Below, piece by piece: positions 7,811-15,613 of a stretch of DNA of 34,816 bases. How positions within the stretch are numbered: position 1 is the first letter of the stretch; every line of letters starts with the position of its first letter. The stretch lies in NCBI GenBank assembly GCA_021734165.1, contig JAIPJL010000022.1, forward strand, positions 1 through 34,816, given 5' to 3'. The translations under genes were made by a program, and so were the position numbers. This DNA is from a bacterium (lineage in GTDB: Bacteria; Electryoneota; AABM5-125-24; Hatepunaeales; Hatepunaeaceae). The notes beneath the pieces are model-generated. The model saw only the letters and a list, made by a program, of their open reading frames with translations, did not search any database and was not told the origin of the DNA.

Positions 7811-8971
7811 ATGAAGATACACGAATATCAGGGTAAAGAAATCCTTCGCAAATACGGCGTTGCCGTTCCCGATGGCGGCGCTGCTTTTACGCCGGATGAA
7901 GCCGTTGAAGTGGCAAAAAAACTTGACAGCAAGGTATTTGTCGTTAAAGCACAGATTCATGCTGGTGGTAGAGGTAAAGGCGGTGGTGTAAAAATCGCTA
8001 AATCGCTCGAAGAAGTTCGTAGTCTTGCCGAGCAATTACTTGGTATGAATCTTGTAACCCATCAAACCGGACCGGGTGGTCGTATAGTAAAACGACTGTT
8101 AGTTGAACAGGGTGTTGATATTGCCCGTGAGCTGTATGCTGGGGTCGTCCTTGATCGCGAAAGCGCCATGGACGTGATCATGGTTTCGACAGAGGGTGGT
8201 GTTGAAATTGAAAAGGTTGCAGCAGAGACGCCCGATCTTATTTTTAAAGTAAAAGTTGATCCGGCAGTTGGACTACGTCCGTTCCAGATCAAACAGATGG
8301 TTTATGCGTTGAAATTAGAAGGCAGTCAGGTAAAATCCGCTGTGAAGTTCATTAGCGCTCTTTATCGTGCTTACAAGGAAACTGACGCTTCAATGGCTGA
8401 GATCAATCCTCTGGTAGTTACAGGATCCGGTGATGTAATGGCTCTTGATGCAAAACTGAACTTCGACGATAATGCCTTGTATCGTCATAAGGATATTGTT
8501 GAATACCGCGACCTTGCTGAAGAGGAACCTGCTGAAATCGAAGCTTCGAAGTTTGATCTGAATTACATTAAGCTGGATGGTAACGTAGGCTGTATGGTTA
8601 ACGGCGCTGGTCTTGCTATGTCAACAATGGATATAATCAAGCTAACCGGCGGTGAACCCGCAAACTTCCTTGATGTCGGTGGCGCTGCTAATGCAACAAC
8701 TGTAAAAGCCGGTTTTGAAATCATCATCAGCGATCCCAATGTCAAGGCCGTCTGGATAAATATTTTCGGTGGTATTGTACGTTGCGACCGCGTTGCGCAG
8801 GGCGTTATTGATGCGCTTAGCGCGCTCGATGTCAAAGTCCCTGTTGTTGTCAGGCTTGCAGGCACGAACGCCATTGAAGCGGCAAAAATGCTGCGTGATT
8901 CACCGCTTGAATTCATTGTTGCAGATGATTTCAAAGACGGCGCTGAAAAAGTTGTGGCAGCGGTAGTTTAA
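7811..8971 (+). CDS. sucC: Succinyl-CoA synthetase (ADP/GDP-forming), beta subunit
   Basis: 386 residues, matching the family. With SucD it converts succinyl-CoA + phosphate + NDP to succinate + CoA + NTP, or the reverse. The N-terminal ATP-grasp domain (about 1-235) begins with the hallmark [12 protein letters not shown] and has the nucleotide loop [14 protein letters not shown] (46-59). The C-terminal CoA-ligase domain (about 250-386) has NGAGLAM and FLDVGGAA, then [13 protein letters not shown] versus GTP preference cannot be told safely by eye. An AAAGG site lies just upstream of the ATG. The gene is followed 34 bp later by sucD and then the kor genes, whose product is succinyl-CoA, so a direct metabolic link is likely. 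Confidence 0.94.
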   Translation: MKIHEYQGKEILRKYGVAVPDGGAAFTPDEAVEVAKKLDSKVFVVKAQIHAGGRGKGGGVKIAKSLEEVRSLAEQLLGMNLVTHQTGPGGRIVKRLLVEQGVDIARELYAGVVLDRESAMDVIMVSTEGGVEIEKVAAETPDLIFKVKVDPAVGLRPFQIKQMVYALKLEGSQVKSAVKFISALYRAYKETDASMAEINPLVVTGSGDVMALDAKLNFDDNALYRHKDIVEYRDLAEEEPAEIEASKFDLNYIKLDGNVGCMVNGAGLAMSTMDIIKLTGGEPANFLDVGGAANATTVKAGFEIIISDPNVKAVWINIFGGIVRCDRVAQGVIDALSALDVKVPVVVRLAGTNAIEAAKMLRDSPLEFIVADDFKDGAEKVVAAVV

Positions 8972-9005
8972 AAATTCTGAACTAATTCAAATCTGGAAAA
9001 TATAA

Positions 9006-9878
9006 ATGAGCATTTTAGTAGATAATAATACACGCGTCGTAGTTCAGGGCATTACCGGCAGTGAAGGTACTTTTCACTCCACGCAGATGCTTGAATACGG
9101 CACTAAAGTTGTTGCAGGCGTCACACCAGGCAAAGGTGGCACAACACACCTTGATGTCCCCGTATTTAATACTGTTGCTGATGCAGTTAAAGAAACCGGC
9201 GCTAATACTTCCTGTATCTTCGTACCGCCTCCATTTGCAGCAGACGCTCTAATGGAAGCTGCTGATGCTGGCGTTAAACTGGCGATCTGCATTACGGAAG
9301 GCATCCCCACCAGAGATATGCTTGAAGTGAACGAGTACATGAAAAAACGTACTACCCGTTATATCGGACCAAACTGTCCTGGCGCAATCTCACCCGGCAA
9401 GGCGAAAGTGGGAATTATGCCTGCGTTCATTCATAAACAAGGCTCCATAGGCGTAATTTCGCGCTCAGGAACGTTGACTTATGAAGCTGTTGGTCAACTG
9501 ACAGCGCTTGAACTTGGTCAGTCCACATGCATTGGTATCGGAGGTGATCCTATAATTGGAAGTACTTTTATCGATTTATTAGAGCTGTTTCAGGATGATC
9601 CTGATACAGAAGCAATGGTCATGATTGGTGAAATTGGCGGTAATGCTGAGGAAAAGGCTGCTCAGTTTATCACTGATTATGTAACAAAACCCGTTGTAGC
9701 GTTTATTGCAGGTCGCACAGCACCTCCCGGACGCAGGATGGGGCATGCAGGGGCAATAATTGCAGGTGGTAAAGGTACAGCAGAGGATAAAATTAGCGCC
9801 TTGAATGAAGCTGGCGTCCATGTAGCTGAAAGCCCTGCTGAAATCGGTATCACAATGCAAAAAGTGCTTCGCAAGTAA
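9006..9878 (+). CDS. sucD: Succinyl-CoA synthetase, alpha subunit
   Basis: 290 residues, the normal length. It carries the CoA-binding Rossmann domain near the N-terminus ([13 protein letters not shown], 12-24) and the active-site histidine that is phosphorylated during catalysis (His247 in [10 protein letters not shown], with GKGTAEDK following). [11 protein letters not shown] and the [10 protein letters not shown] turn are also typical. It pairs with the upstream sucC in an alpha-beta complex. The ribosome site is weak. 103 bp with a small stem-loop separate it from korD, so some internal control of the kor genes is possible. Confidence 0.95.
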   Translation: MSILVDNNTRVVVQGITGSEGTFHSTQMLEYGTKVVAGVTPGKGGTTHLDVPVFNTVADAVKETGANTSCIFVPPPFAADALMEAADAGVKLAICITEGIPTRDMLEVNEYMKKRTTRYIGPNCPGAISPGKAKVGIMPAFIHKQGSIGVISRSGTLTYEAVGQLTALELGQSTCIGIGGDPIIGSTFIDLLELFQDDPDTEAMVMIGEIGGNAEEKAAQFITDYVTKPVVAFIAGRTAPPGRRMGHAGAIIAGGKGTAEDKISALNEAGVHVAESPAEIGITMQKVLRK

Positions 9879-9925
9879 TTACATTTGAATATTTAGTTGT
9901 TGTAAGGTTTGATAATTCGTCGCCC

Positions 9926-9944
9926 TGCCGGTACTTTTCCGGCA
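9926..9944. other. Small stem-loop between sucD and korD
   Basis: TGCCGG (9926-9931) pairs with CCGGCA (9939-9944) around a seven-base loop (TACTTTT). It is GC-rich but short, and no T-run follows. It might stabilise or attenuate the transcript between the suc and kor genes. Confidence 0.3.
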
Positions 9945-9981
9945 AAGCTCAACAAAATTCCTCAAAGCTTGGATTTGCTTA

Positions 9982-10326
9982 ATGAGTGATAATAAAAAAA
10001 TGGCTCCGGTAACACCAGTTATCAGTGATGAATCGGAAGTCCATGCTGAAGACACGGTTAAAACAACAACCAGTGACGGACAAACTACAATAGTGATTCA
10101 CAGACATTACTGTAAAGGCTGTGAACTATGTGTTGAAGTTTGTCCAAAAGATGTCTTGCACATGGTAACTGCCACCGATAGGTGGGAGGGAGCAATTGTC
10201 GAAATTCTAAATATGGATAACTGCAACGCCTGCATGTTGTGCGAGGTTCAATGCCCTGATTTTGCTATTGAAGTGTACAACATAAAGAAAGAGGCAAAAA
10301 AGAAGGAGAAGAAGACAGTTGGATAA
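9982..10326 (+). CDS. korD: 2-oxoglutarate:ferredoxin oxidoreductase, delta (ferredoxin-like) subunit
   Basis: 114 residues with two 4Fe-4S ferredoxin motifs. Cys44, 47, 50 and 54 form CKGCELCVEVCP; Cys81, 84, 87 and 91 form CNACMLCEVQCP. It would pass electrons from the thiamine-diphosphate site of KorAB to external ferredoxin. The first 40 residues are a flexible, polar extension and the end is Lys-rich (KKEAKKKEKK). No clear ribosome site precedes the ATG at 9982, and a second in-frame ATG six codons on is possible. The frame overlaps korA by eight bases, indicating translational coupling. The delta-alpha-beta-gamma order is typical of four-subunit 2-oxoacid oxidoreductases. Confidence 0.88.
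   Translation: MSDNKKMAPVTPVISDESEVHAEDTVKTTTSDGQTTIVIHRHYCKGCELCVEVCPKDVLHMVTATDRWEGAIVEILNMDNCNACMLCEVQCPDFAIEVYNIKKEAKKKEKKTVG
10303..10308 (+). promoter_or_regulatory. Ribosome binding site for the TTG start of korA
   Basis: AAGGAG lies inside the end of korD, ten bases before the TTG at 10319. It supports a TTG start overlapping the korD stop rather than a later ATG, which would remove the conserved N-terminal strand. Confidence 0.6.
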
Positions 10327-11470
10327 AAACAAAAATATCGAACGCAAAGTCGTCTTCTGGCCCGGTAATATAATAGTTGCCGAAGCGGCAATTGCTGCAG
10401 GATGCAGATTTTTCGGAGGTTATCCGATTACTCCTTCTTCAGAGATTGCCCACGTGATGTCAAAAAGACTTCCAGAAGTCAAAGGCAAGTTTATTCAGAT
10501 GGAAGATGAGATCGCAGCGATGGGAGCAGTTATTGGCGCATCCTTAACCGGCATGAAAGCAATGACCGCCACAAGCGGACCTGGCTTCTCACTCAAGCAG
10601 GAAAACATTGGTTATGCCTGCATGATAGAAGCTCCTTGTGTCGTCGTTAATGTAATGCGCGGAGGACCTTCTACCGGCTTACCCACTGCAATTGGTCAAT
10701 CTGACATTATGCAGGCAAGATGGGGTACCCACGGTGACCGTCCGGTTATAGCGCTTACGCCTGCATATTCAGATGAAGTCTATAGCGAAACAATCAGAGC
10801 TTTCAATCTCGCGGAGAAATTCCGTACACCGGTATTCCTTCTCATAGATGAAGTCCTTGGACATCTCTCGGAGCGTCTTGAAATTCCGGATCCATCGGAA
10901 TATGAGTTGATAGAACGTCCACGTCCTACGGTAAAACCGGAGGATTACAATCCTTATGATCCTTCTTTTGGAGACGTTCCGCCCATAGCAGATTATTTCA
11001 GTGGTTATCGCTATCACACCACCGGCTTAAACCATGATATGACGGGATTTCCGACAACCAGCCAAGAACTTGGACAATCGGAGCAGGAAAGAATGATCCG
11101 AAAAGTCATGAGTAAAGTTGATGAGTTTGAAAGTTATGAAGAATACATGACAGAGGATGCAGATATACTTATCGTAACATTCGGTTCGACTGCTCGTGCT
11201 GCAATGGTTGCTGTCAGTGACGCCCGTGCTGCCGGAATAAAAGCCGGACTATTTAGACCAATAACGCTTTGGCCCTTCCCTGAAGATAAGCTGCGAGAAT
11301 TAAGTAAAAATATCAAAGGAATTGTGGTTCCGGAAGCAAATCTTGGGCAGTTGATTTATGAGATTCAACGAGTTGCTCATTGTGACGCTCCGATAGTTGG
11401 AGTTAATAAGGTTGGCGGCGTACCAATTTATCCGAATGAAATTCTTGTTAAGATCAAGGAGCTGGTATAA
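10319..11470 (+). CDS. korA: 2-oxoglutarate:ferredoxin oxidoreductase, alpha subunit
   Basis: 383 residues. The subunit carries the pyrimidine-binding side of the thiamine-diphosphate enzyme that converts 2-oxoglutarate + CoA + oxidised ferredoxin to succinyl-CoA + CO2. Typical KorA features are GGYPITPSSE (33-42), the GPGFSLKQE turn, RGGPSTGLPT (about 118-127) and a C-terminal transketolase-like domain (from about 275). The start is TTG, overlapping korD by eight bases; the stop overlaps the korB start by one base (TAATG). Pyruvate- or branched-chain-oxoacid-specific relatives look similar. The 2-oxoglutarate call rests on sequence type plus adjacency to sucCD. Confidence 0.88.
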   Translation: MDKNKNIERKVVFWPGNIIVAEAAIAAGCRFFGGYPITPSSEIAHVMSKRLPEVKGKFIQMEDEIAAMGAVIGASLTGMKAMTATSGPGFSLKQENIGYACMIEAPCVVVNVMRGGPSTGLPTAIGQSDIMQARWGTHGDRPVIALTPAYSDEVYSETIRAFNLAEKFRTPVFLLIDEVLGHLSERLEIPDPSEYELIERPRPTVKPEDYNPYDPSFGDVPPIADYFSGYRYHTTGLNHDMTGFPTTSQELGQSEQERMIRKVMSKVDEFESYEEYMTEDADILIVTFGSTARAAMVAVSDARAAGIKAGLFRPITLWPFPEDKLRELSKNIKGIVVPEANLGQLIYEIQRVAHCDAPIVGVNKVGGVPIYPNEILVKIKELV

Positions 11471-12291
11471 TGACAATACGATTAGCACATTATCTAAGAA
11501 TGAACCACATGCCGCACATGTGGTGTCCAGGTAGCGGAATCGGAATCATCGTAAAGGGAATTCTCACCGCATTCGATGAACTGAGCATAAATAAAAATGA
11601 TCTTGCATTCATTTCCGGTATCGGTTGCACATCACGGGCGCCTGGATACCTTGATATGTACACTTTACACACAACACACGGAAGAGCGTTGAGCTTTGCT
11701 ACCGGTGTGAAATTTTCAAGACCCGATAAAAATGTTGTCGTAATTTCAGGTGATGGAGATTCTACTGCTATCGGCGGGAACCATCTCATTCATGCCTGTC
11801 GTAGGAATATTGACATTACGATGATTATCGTTAATAATAATATTTACGGCATGACCGGTGGTCAATATTCACCTACAACACCAACCGGAGCCAAAGCAGC
11901 TACTTCACCTTGGGGCAATGCCGATCATCCCTTTGACGTCTCTGCATTGTGTAAAGCAGCAGGTGCTACCTATGTTGCTCGCGCTCACGTTGGATCTGGT
12001 GTTCAATTGCAACGCCTTATCAAAGGTGGATTGGAGCACAAAGGATTTGCGGTAATTGAAGTTCTGTCCAATTGTCATACTCAATATGGTCGCCGTAACA
12101 GACTTGCTGATCCGATTGATTTAATCAATGATGTCGCGAAAAAGACTGTTAATGTCCGTCAGGCGGTTAAGATGAGTGAAGAGGAGCTTGAAGGTAAATA
12201 TGTTGTCGGCTTAATTCATAAAGACGAAAGTCGTAAAGAATACTGCGAAGCCTACGACGAAGTTATTAAACGGGCAACTGCCTCACGTTAA
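11470..12291 (+). CDS. korB: 2-oxoglutarate:ferredoxin oxidoreductase, beta subunit
   Basis: 273 residues, the usual length. This subunit binds the thiamine diphosphate. The cofactor motif is clear: ISGDGDST (Asp95-Gly96-Asp97) followed by NNNIYGMTGGQ about 30 residues later. Family members usually hold a 4Fe-4S cluster with four Cys. Here Cys19, Cys53 and Cys202 are present, but the second Cys of the usual CPGCG motif is Ser22 (WCPGSG). An AAGGAG site eight bases before the ATG and the one-base overlap with korA indicate coupled translation. The subunit identity is secure; the cluster state is uncertain. Confidence 0.9.
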   Translation: MTIRLAHYLRMNHMPHMWCPGSGIGIIVKGILTAFDELSINKNDLAFISGIGCTSRAPGYLDMYTLHTTHGRALSFATGVKFSRPDKNVVVISGDGDSTAIGGNHLIHACRRNIDITMIIVNNNIYGMTGGQYSPTTPTGAKAATSPWGNADHPFDVSALCKAAGATYVARAHVGSGVQLQRLIKGGLEHKGFAVIEVLSNCHTQYGRRNRLADPIDLINDVAKKTVNVRQAVKMSEEELEGKYVVGLIHKDESRKEYCEAYDEVIKRATASR

Positions 12292-12307
12292 ACTTAAGAG
12301 AGAGAAA

Positions 12308-12862
12308 ATGAGTGGTCATTACGAAGCGCGTTTCGCCGCTGTCGGCGGTCAGGGAATTCTTCTTGCAGGTGACGTTCTTGCTGAAGCTGCAATAAATTAT
12401 GAAGGCTTATATGCCGCAGACAGCCCAACATATACCGCCCAGGTTAGAGGCGGACCTACAAAAGTTGATGTAATAATTGACAATAAAAGAATAGAATTTC
12501 CACGCACAACGGCAATTGATTTCATGCTTTGCCTAGCGCAGCGTTCGTGGGATAGATTCGCTAAGGATCTTAAGGACGATTGTATTGTTCTGATAGACCC
12601 ATCATTAGTCCATGAAGTTGACGAGAAATACCGCGTTTACAGACTTCCAGTCATTGAGATTACTAAGAAGAAAATGCGCAAAATGGTCTTTACCAGCGCT
12701 GTATCACTTGGCGCTATGGCAGGTCTGACTAATATTGTCAAACCGGAATCACTTAGAAAAGCTCTGCTGAAAAAAGCCCCTCGTGGAACTGAAGATGCAA
12801 ATAAAAAAGCTTTCCAACTTGGTTACGATGCTGCTCTTGAATTATTAGGAAAATCCGGTTAA
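12308..12862 (+). CDS. korC: 2-oxoglutarate:ferredoxin oxidoreductase, gamma subunit
   Basis: 184 residues, matching the gamma subunit (CoA-binding, pyruvate-ferredoxin oxidoreductase domain III). The N-terminal GGQG (13-16, in AAVGGQGILLAG), the SPTYTAQVRGGPTKVDV strand pair and the FTSAVSLGAMAGL helix near the C-terminus are typical. It lies 16 bp after korB, completing the korDABC set, with a purine-rich ribosome site (GAGAGAG) before the ATG. The ndk gene begins 18 bp after its stop. Confidence 0.9.
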   Translation: MSGHYEARFAAVGGQGILLAGDVLAEAAINYEGLYAADSPTYTAQVRGGPTKVDVIIDNKRIEFPRTTAIDFMLCLAQRSWDRFAKDLKDDCIVLIDPSLVHEVDEKYRVYRLPVIEITKKKMRKMVFTSAVSLGAMAGLTNIVKPESLRKALLKKAPRGTEDANKKAFQLGYDAALELLGKSG

Positions 12863-12880
12863 CTAAGGTTTCTCAATATA

Positions 12881-13303
12881 ATGGAAAAAACATTAGCAAT
12901 CATTAAACCCGATGGTGTTCAAAGGAATATTATTGGAGATATACTGCACAGAGTTGAAGATTCTGGATTGGTTATCTTATCGATTCGAATGCTTCAACTC
13001 GATAGGAAAACCGCCGGAAGGTTTTATGAAGTTCATCGTGAAAGACCTTTTTACCAGAGTCTGATTGAATATATGACGTCCGGTCCGGTGGTTGTAATAG
13101 CACTTGAAGGCAGTAATGCGGTGAACAGATGGCGTCAGCTTATTGGAGCTACCGATCCAAGTAAAGCTGAAAAGGGTACGATCAGGAACAAATACGGTGA
13201 AAGCGTTGAGAGGAATACTGTGCATGGTTCCGATTCACCAGAAAACGGCTCTATTGAAACAGCATTCTTCTTTAGCTCATCTGAACTTAAAATGAAAGCC
13301 TAA
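12881..13303 (+). CDS. ndk: Nucleoside diphosphate kinase
   Basis: 140 residues, a normal size. It transfers the gamma phosphate between nucleoside di- and triphosphates through a phosphohistidine. The active-site His115 (NTVHGSDSPE), the nucleotide-site Lys9 (IIKPDGVQRN) and the YMTSGPVVVIAL strand are all present. The position directly after the suc and kor genes makes sense if succinyl-CoA synthetase yields GTP, since Ndk would convert it to ATP. An AAGG sits 12 bases upstream of the ATG. The next gene starts 10 bp later. Confidence 0.95.
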   Translation: MEKTLAIIKPDGVQRNIIGDILHRVEDSGLVILSIRMLQLDRKTAGRFYEVHRERPFYQSLIEYMTSGPVVVIALEGSNAVNRWRQLIGATDPSKAEKGTIRNKYGESVERNTVHGSDSPENGSIETAFFFSSSELKMKA

Positions 13304-13313
13304 GGATAAAATA

Positions 13314-14273
13314 ATGAGTGAGGAAGATCTAATCAACCTTGTTGAGGGAAACGCTTCAGCCAACGATAACCAGTTTATGGATAATATTGTTATTGTTGGC
13401 GGTGGAACAATGGGACGAGGTATCACCATTGTTGCAGCTAAACGAGGAATAGAAGTTCTACTAATCGAGAAGAATGAAACATCATTGGCACAGTCTCTCG
13501 ATTTGATCAAGGAAAGCCTTGATAAAGAGATTTCACGTTGGTCTATGACAGAATCAGAGAAAAAAGCAATTCTGTCTCGTATCAAAGGAGTCGTAGAATT
13601 CAGCGAAATAACAAGTCAGCAGTTAATAATTGAAGCGCTGAATGAAGACTTTGAACTGAAAAAAGCTGTTTTTAAAGAACTTGATAAGTATTGTCAGGAT
13701 AAAGCAATTCTAATAACGAATACTTCGACATTATCCATAACAGAACTTGCATCCGTGACAGGACGACCAGACAAGGTCATTGGAATGCACTTTCTAAGCC
13801 CTGTCCAGAAAATCAAGCTTATTGAAGTAGTAAAAGGTTTAAATACTTCTGCCGATACATTCCAAAAAGTAATGGCTTTTGCGAAAAAACTGGAACGTAC
13901 ACCAATTGAGGTATTTGAATCTCCAGGTTATGTTACAACCAGAGTTTTTATCCCTTTGGTAAATGAAGCTATTCAGGTGCTGATGGAAGGCATTGCATCT
14001 GCGGAAGATATTGACACTGCAATCAGAATCGGTTACGAAATCCCAACTGGTCCACTTGCAATGGCTGATTCTATTGGTCTGGATCAAGTCCTTAAGTGGA
14101 TGGAAACATTGTTTCATGATCTTGGTGACGCTAAATATCGACCATGCCCATTACTTAGAATGCTTGTACGCGCAGGTCATCTGGGCGTCAAAACAAGTCA
14201 AGGCTTCTTCAAGTACAATGAGAATGGTGAGATTATTACCGGATCCGGACGCAATAGCAATAATATCAAGTAA
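13314..14273 (+). CDS. hbd: 3-hydroxyacyl-CoA (3-hydroxybutyryl-CoA) dehydrogenase
   Basis: 319 residues, longer than the roughly 280 usual for single-domain Hbd because of about 24 extra N-terminal residues. AAGGA at 13302-13306 supports this upstream ATG, although an in-frame ATG at 13377 would give the standard start. The enzyme oxidises 3-hydroxyacyl-CoA with NAD+, or reduces acetoacetyl-CoA. The Rossmann loop is VGGGTMGRG (28-36). Catalytic-type residues are Ser138 (NTSTLS), His159 (GMHFLSP) and Glu171. The Asn expected in PGFxxNR is Thr209 (PGYVTTR). The C-terminal domain is standard, with GPLAMADSIGLD and YRPCPLLRMLVRAGHLG. It is the last gene before a strong terminator. Confidence 0.88.
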   Translation: MSEEDLINLVEGNASANDNQFMDNIVIVGGGTMGRGITIVAAKRGIEVLLIEKNETSLAQSLDLIKESLDKEISRWSMTESEKKAILSRIKGVVEFSEITSQQLIIEALNEDFELKKAVFKELDKYCQDKAILITNTSTLSITELASVTGRPDKVIGMHFLSPVQKIKLIEVVKGLNTSADTFQKVMAFAKKLERTPIEVFESPGYVTTRVFIPLVNEAIQVLMEGIASAEDIDTAIRIGYEIPTGPLAMADSIGLDQVLKWMETLFHDLGDAKYRPCPLLRMLVRAGHLGVKTSQGFFKYNENGEIITGSGRNSNNIK

Positions 14274-14303
14274 ATTTGAATTTTCGATTTTACTATGTGA
14301 ATA

Positions 14304-14343
14304 AATAATAAACCCGTCCATGTATTTGGGCGGGTTTATTATT
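14304..14343. terminator. Strong intrinsic terminator at the end of the metabolic cluster
   Basis: A 16-bp stem (14304-14319 with 14328-14343) with one G-T wobble and an eight-base loop. The core CCCG/CGGG is flanked by A-rich left and T-rich right arms, so it could end transcription in either direction. It lies 30 bp after the 3-hydroxyacyl-CoA dehydrogenase stop. Confidence 0.85.
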
Positions 14344-14421
14344 AGCGAAATACATCAATTACTCTAAAAAAAGCATAGGCGTTGGTTTTGTCATAAGAAC
14401 CTGAAACATATCTCTAATTTG

Positions 14422-14449
14422 AAAGTCTAATTAGTTAAATAGACTTTTT
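14422..14449 (+). terminator. Second stem-loop with T-run before the RND operon
   Basis: AAAGTCTA (14422-14429) pairs perfectly with TAGACTTT (14440-14447) around a ten-base loop, and the T-run extends to 14449. It could be a back-up terminator or part of the 5' leader of the RND genes. Confidence 0.45.
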
Positions 14450-14488
14450 AAGGTATCCTACGTTTGATTTATACACACAAGGTACTCT

Positions 14489-15592
14489 GTGAATGAATTA
14501 AAAAAGAAAAATGAATCTAATATTTACTGTCTTTGTAAATATTTACTTCAACTGACTTTTCTTTTATTGCTTCTAATTTCAGCGGTTAGCTGCGAAATAA
14601 AAATAGGAGGAAAAAAGAAAAAAAAGAATGATAACACTGAAGCCGTTTCATCTCCTGTTGTTATTTGCCCTTCCTGGATAGGGGATATATCGAGGTTTCT
14701 CAGACTTGACGGTGTGCTTGAAGCAGACCGTGATGTCGCAATATTCTCAAAATCTATCGGCAGGGTGGTAAAACTTTCCATTGAAGAAGGCAGTGAAGTC
14801 TCTGCCGGTCAAGTTTTAGCTCAACTTGAAAACGATGAACAAGCCCTTGCACTTCAAAGAGCAAAAAATACTCTCGAAACAGATCGGGCAAGTCTTAAAA
14901 GAGCGGAAAAATTATATACTAAACAAGGCGTCTCAACAGATGACATTGATAAACTGAGATCAATAGTCAAAGATGACGAATTACGAGTACAACAGGCAGA
15001 GCTTGCATTATCGCAAACCAATATCACTGCGCCGTTCTCAGGTGTTATCTCTGAGAGATATATCAGCTTAGGAGACCGTATAGATATTTCAAGACCTTTG
15101 TTTAAACTCGTAGATAACAAAATACTCCATGTGGATACTTGGGTCTCAACTAATGACGCTTCTAAGTTAAAAGTTGGTCAATTTGTATCTTTATTCGAGA
15201 AATCTTATTCTGAAAAGAGATACCAGGCTTCACTTGTTAGAATTAGTCCAGTTGTTGATCCAGGATTCAATAAAATAAAGGCGACATTTGAGCTTTCAAA
15301 TATAAACAGAGAGCTTAAACCAGGTCAATTCATTGAATTGGAACTTACCCTTGAGACTCATCATGATGTACAACAAATACCCCGTAAAGCACTTGTCTAT
15401 GAAGCTGGTATTCCTATTGTTTTTCAATCTGTTGATAGTCTTGCCTTAAAGAAAAAAGTCGAGCTTGGTCTTGAAGCCGGTGATATTGTTGAGATAATCA
15501 AAGGTATCAGCCCTGGTGATAGCATTATAGTTGAAGGTCAGGCTACACTTCGCGACTCTGCGAAGATCATGATAGTTAATCCAACAAGATAG
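14489..15592 (+). CDS. RND efflux adaptor (periplasmic membrane-fusion) lipoprotein
   Basis: 367 residues with a GTG start and AAGG six bases upstream. A long N-terminal hydrophobic stretch ends at Cys35 (SAVSC), a plausible lipidation site, followed by a basic patch of five Lys. The mature protein has the HlyD/AcrA layout. A biotinyl-lipoyl-like half domain begins near 75 (GRVVKLSIEEGSEVSAGQ), then comes an alpha-helical hairpin (about 105-160), the second lipoyl half (NITAPFSGVIS), a beta-barrel (about 205-285) and a membrane-proximal domain. It would bridge the two RND permeases encoded just downstream to an outer-membrane channel not found in this window. The gene ends nine bases before the first permease start. 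Confidence 0.88.
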   Translation: MNELKKKNESNIYCLCKYLLQLTFLLLLLISAVSCEIKIGGKKKKKNDNTEAVSSPVVICPSWIGDISRFLRLDGVLEADRDVAIFSKSIGRVVKLSIEEGSEVSAGQVLAQLENDEQALALQRAKNTLETDRASLKRAEKLYTKQGVSTDDIDKLRSIVKDDELRVQQAELALSQTNITAPFSGVISERYISLGDRIDISRPLFKLVDNKILHVDTWVSTNDASKLKVGQFVSLFEKSYSEKRYQASLVRISPVVDPGFNKIKATFELSNINRELKPGQFIELELTLETHHDVQQIPRKALVYEAGIPIVFQSVDSLALKKKVELGLEAGDIVEIIKGISPGDSIIVEGQATLRDSAKIMIVNPTR

Positions 15593-15594
15593 GG

Positions 15595-15613
15595 AGGAGG
15601 TATGCTTCCTCCT
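15595..15613 (+). promoter_or_regulatory. Ribosome site paired with early codons of the first RND permease
   Basis: AGGAGG (15595-15600) is a perfect complement of CCTCCT (15608-15613), with the ATG (15602-15604) inside the seven-base loop. If formed in the mRNA, this GC-rich stem would hide the ribosome site and could tie translation of the permease to translation of the adaptor just upstream. Confidence 0.4.

Noticed and set aside
11505-11523. Seven-base hairpin (arms CCACATG and CATGTGG) near the start of korB
   Set aside because: It lies in coding sequence for a His-Met-Pro-His-Met-Trp stretch, and the repeated His-Met codons explain the symmetry. There is no sign of a regulatory role.
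9982-12862. Alternative call as pyruvate or branched-chain 2-oxoacid:ferredoxin oxidoreductase
   Set aside because: The families are similar, but the KorA/KorB sequence type and the adjacent sucCD genes favour 2-oxoglutarate. It remains possible and would need a phylogeny to exclude.
12881-13303. Possible truncation of nucleoside diphosphate kinase
   Set aside because: All motifs, including the active-site His and the C-terminal strand, are present and 140 residues is a normal length.
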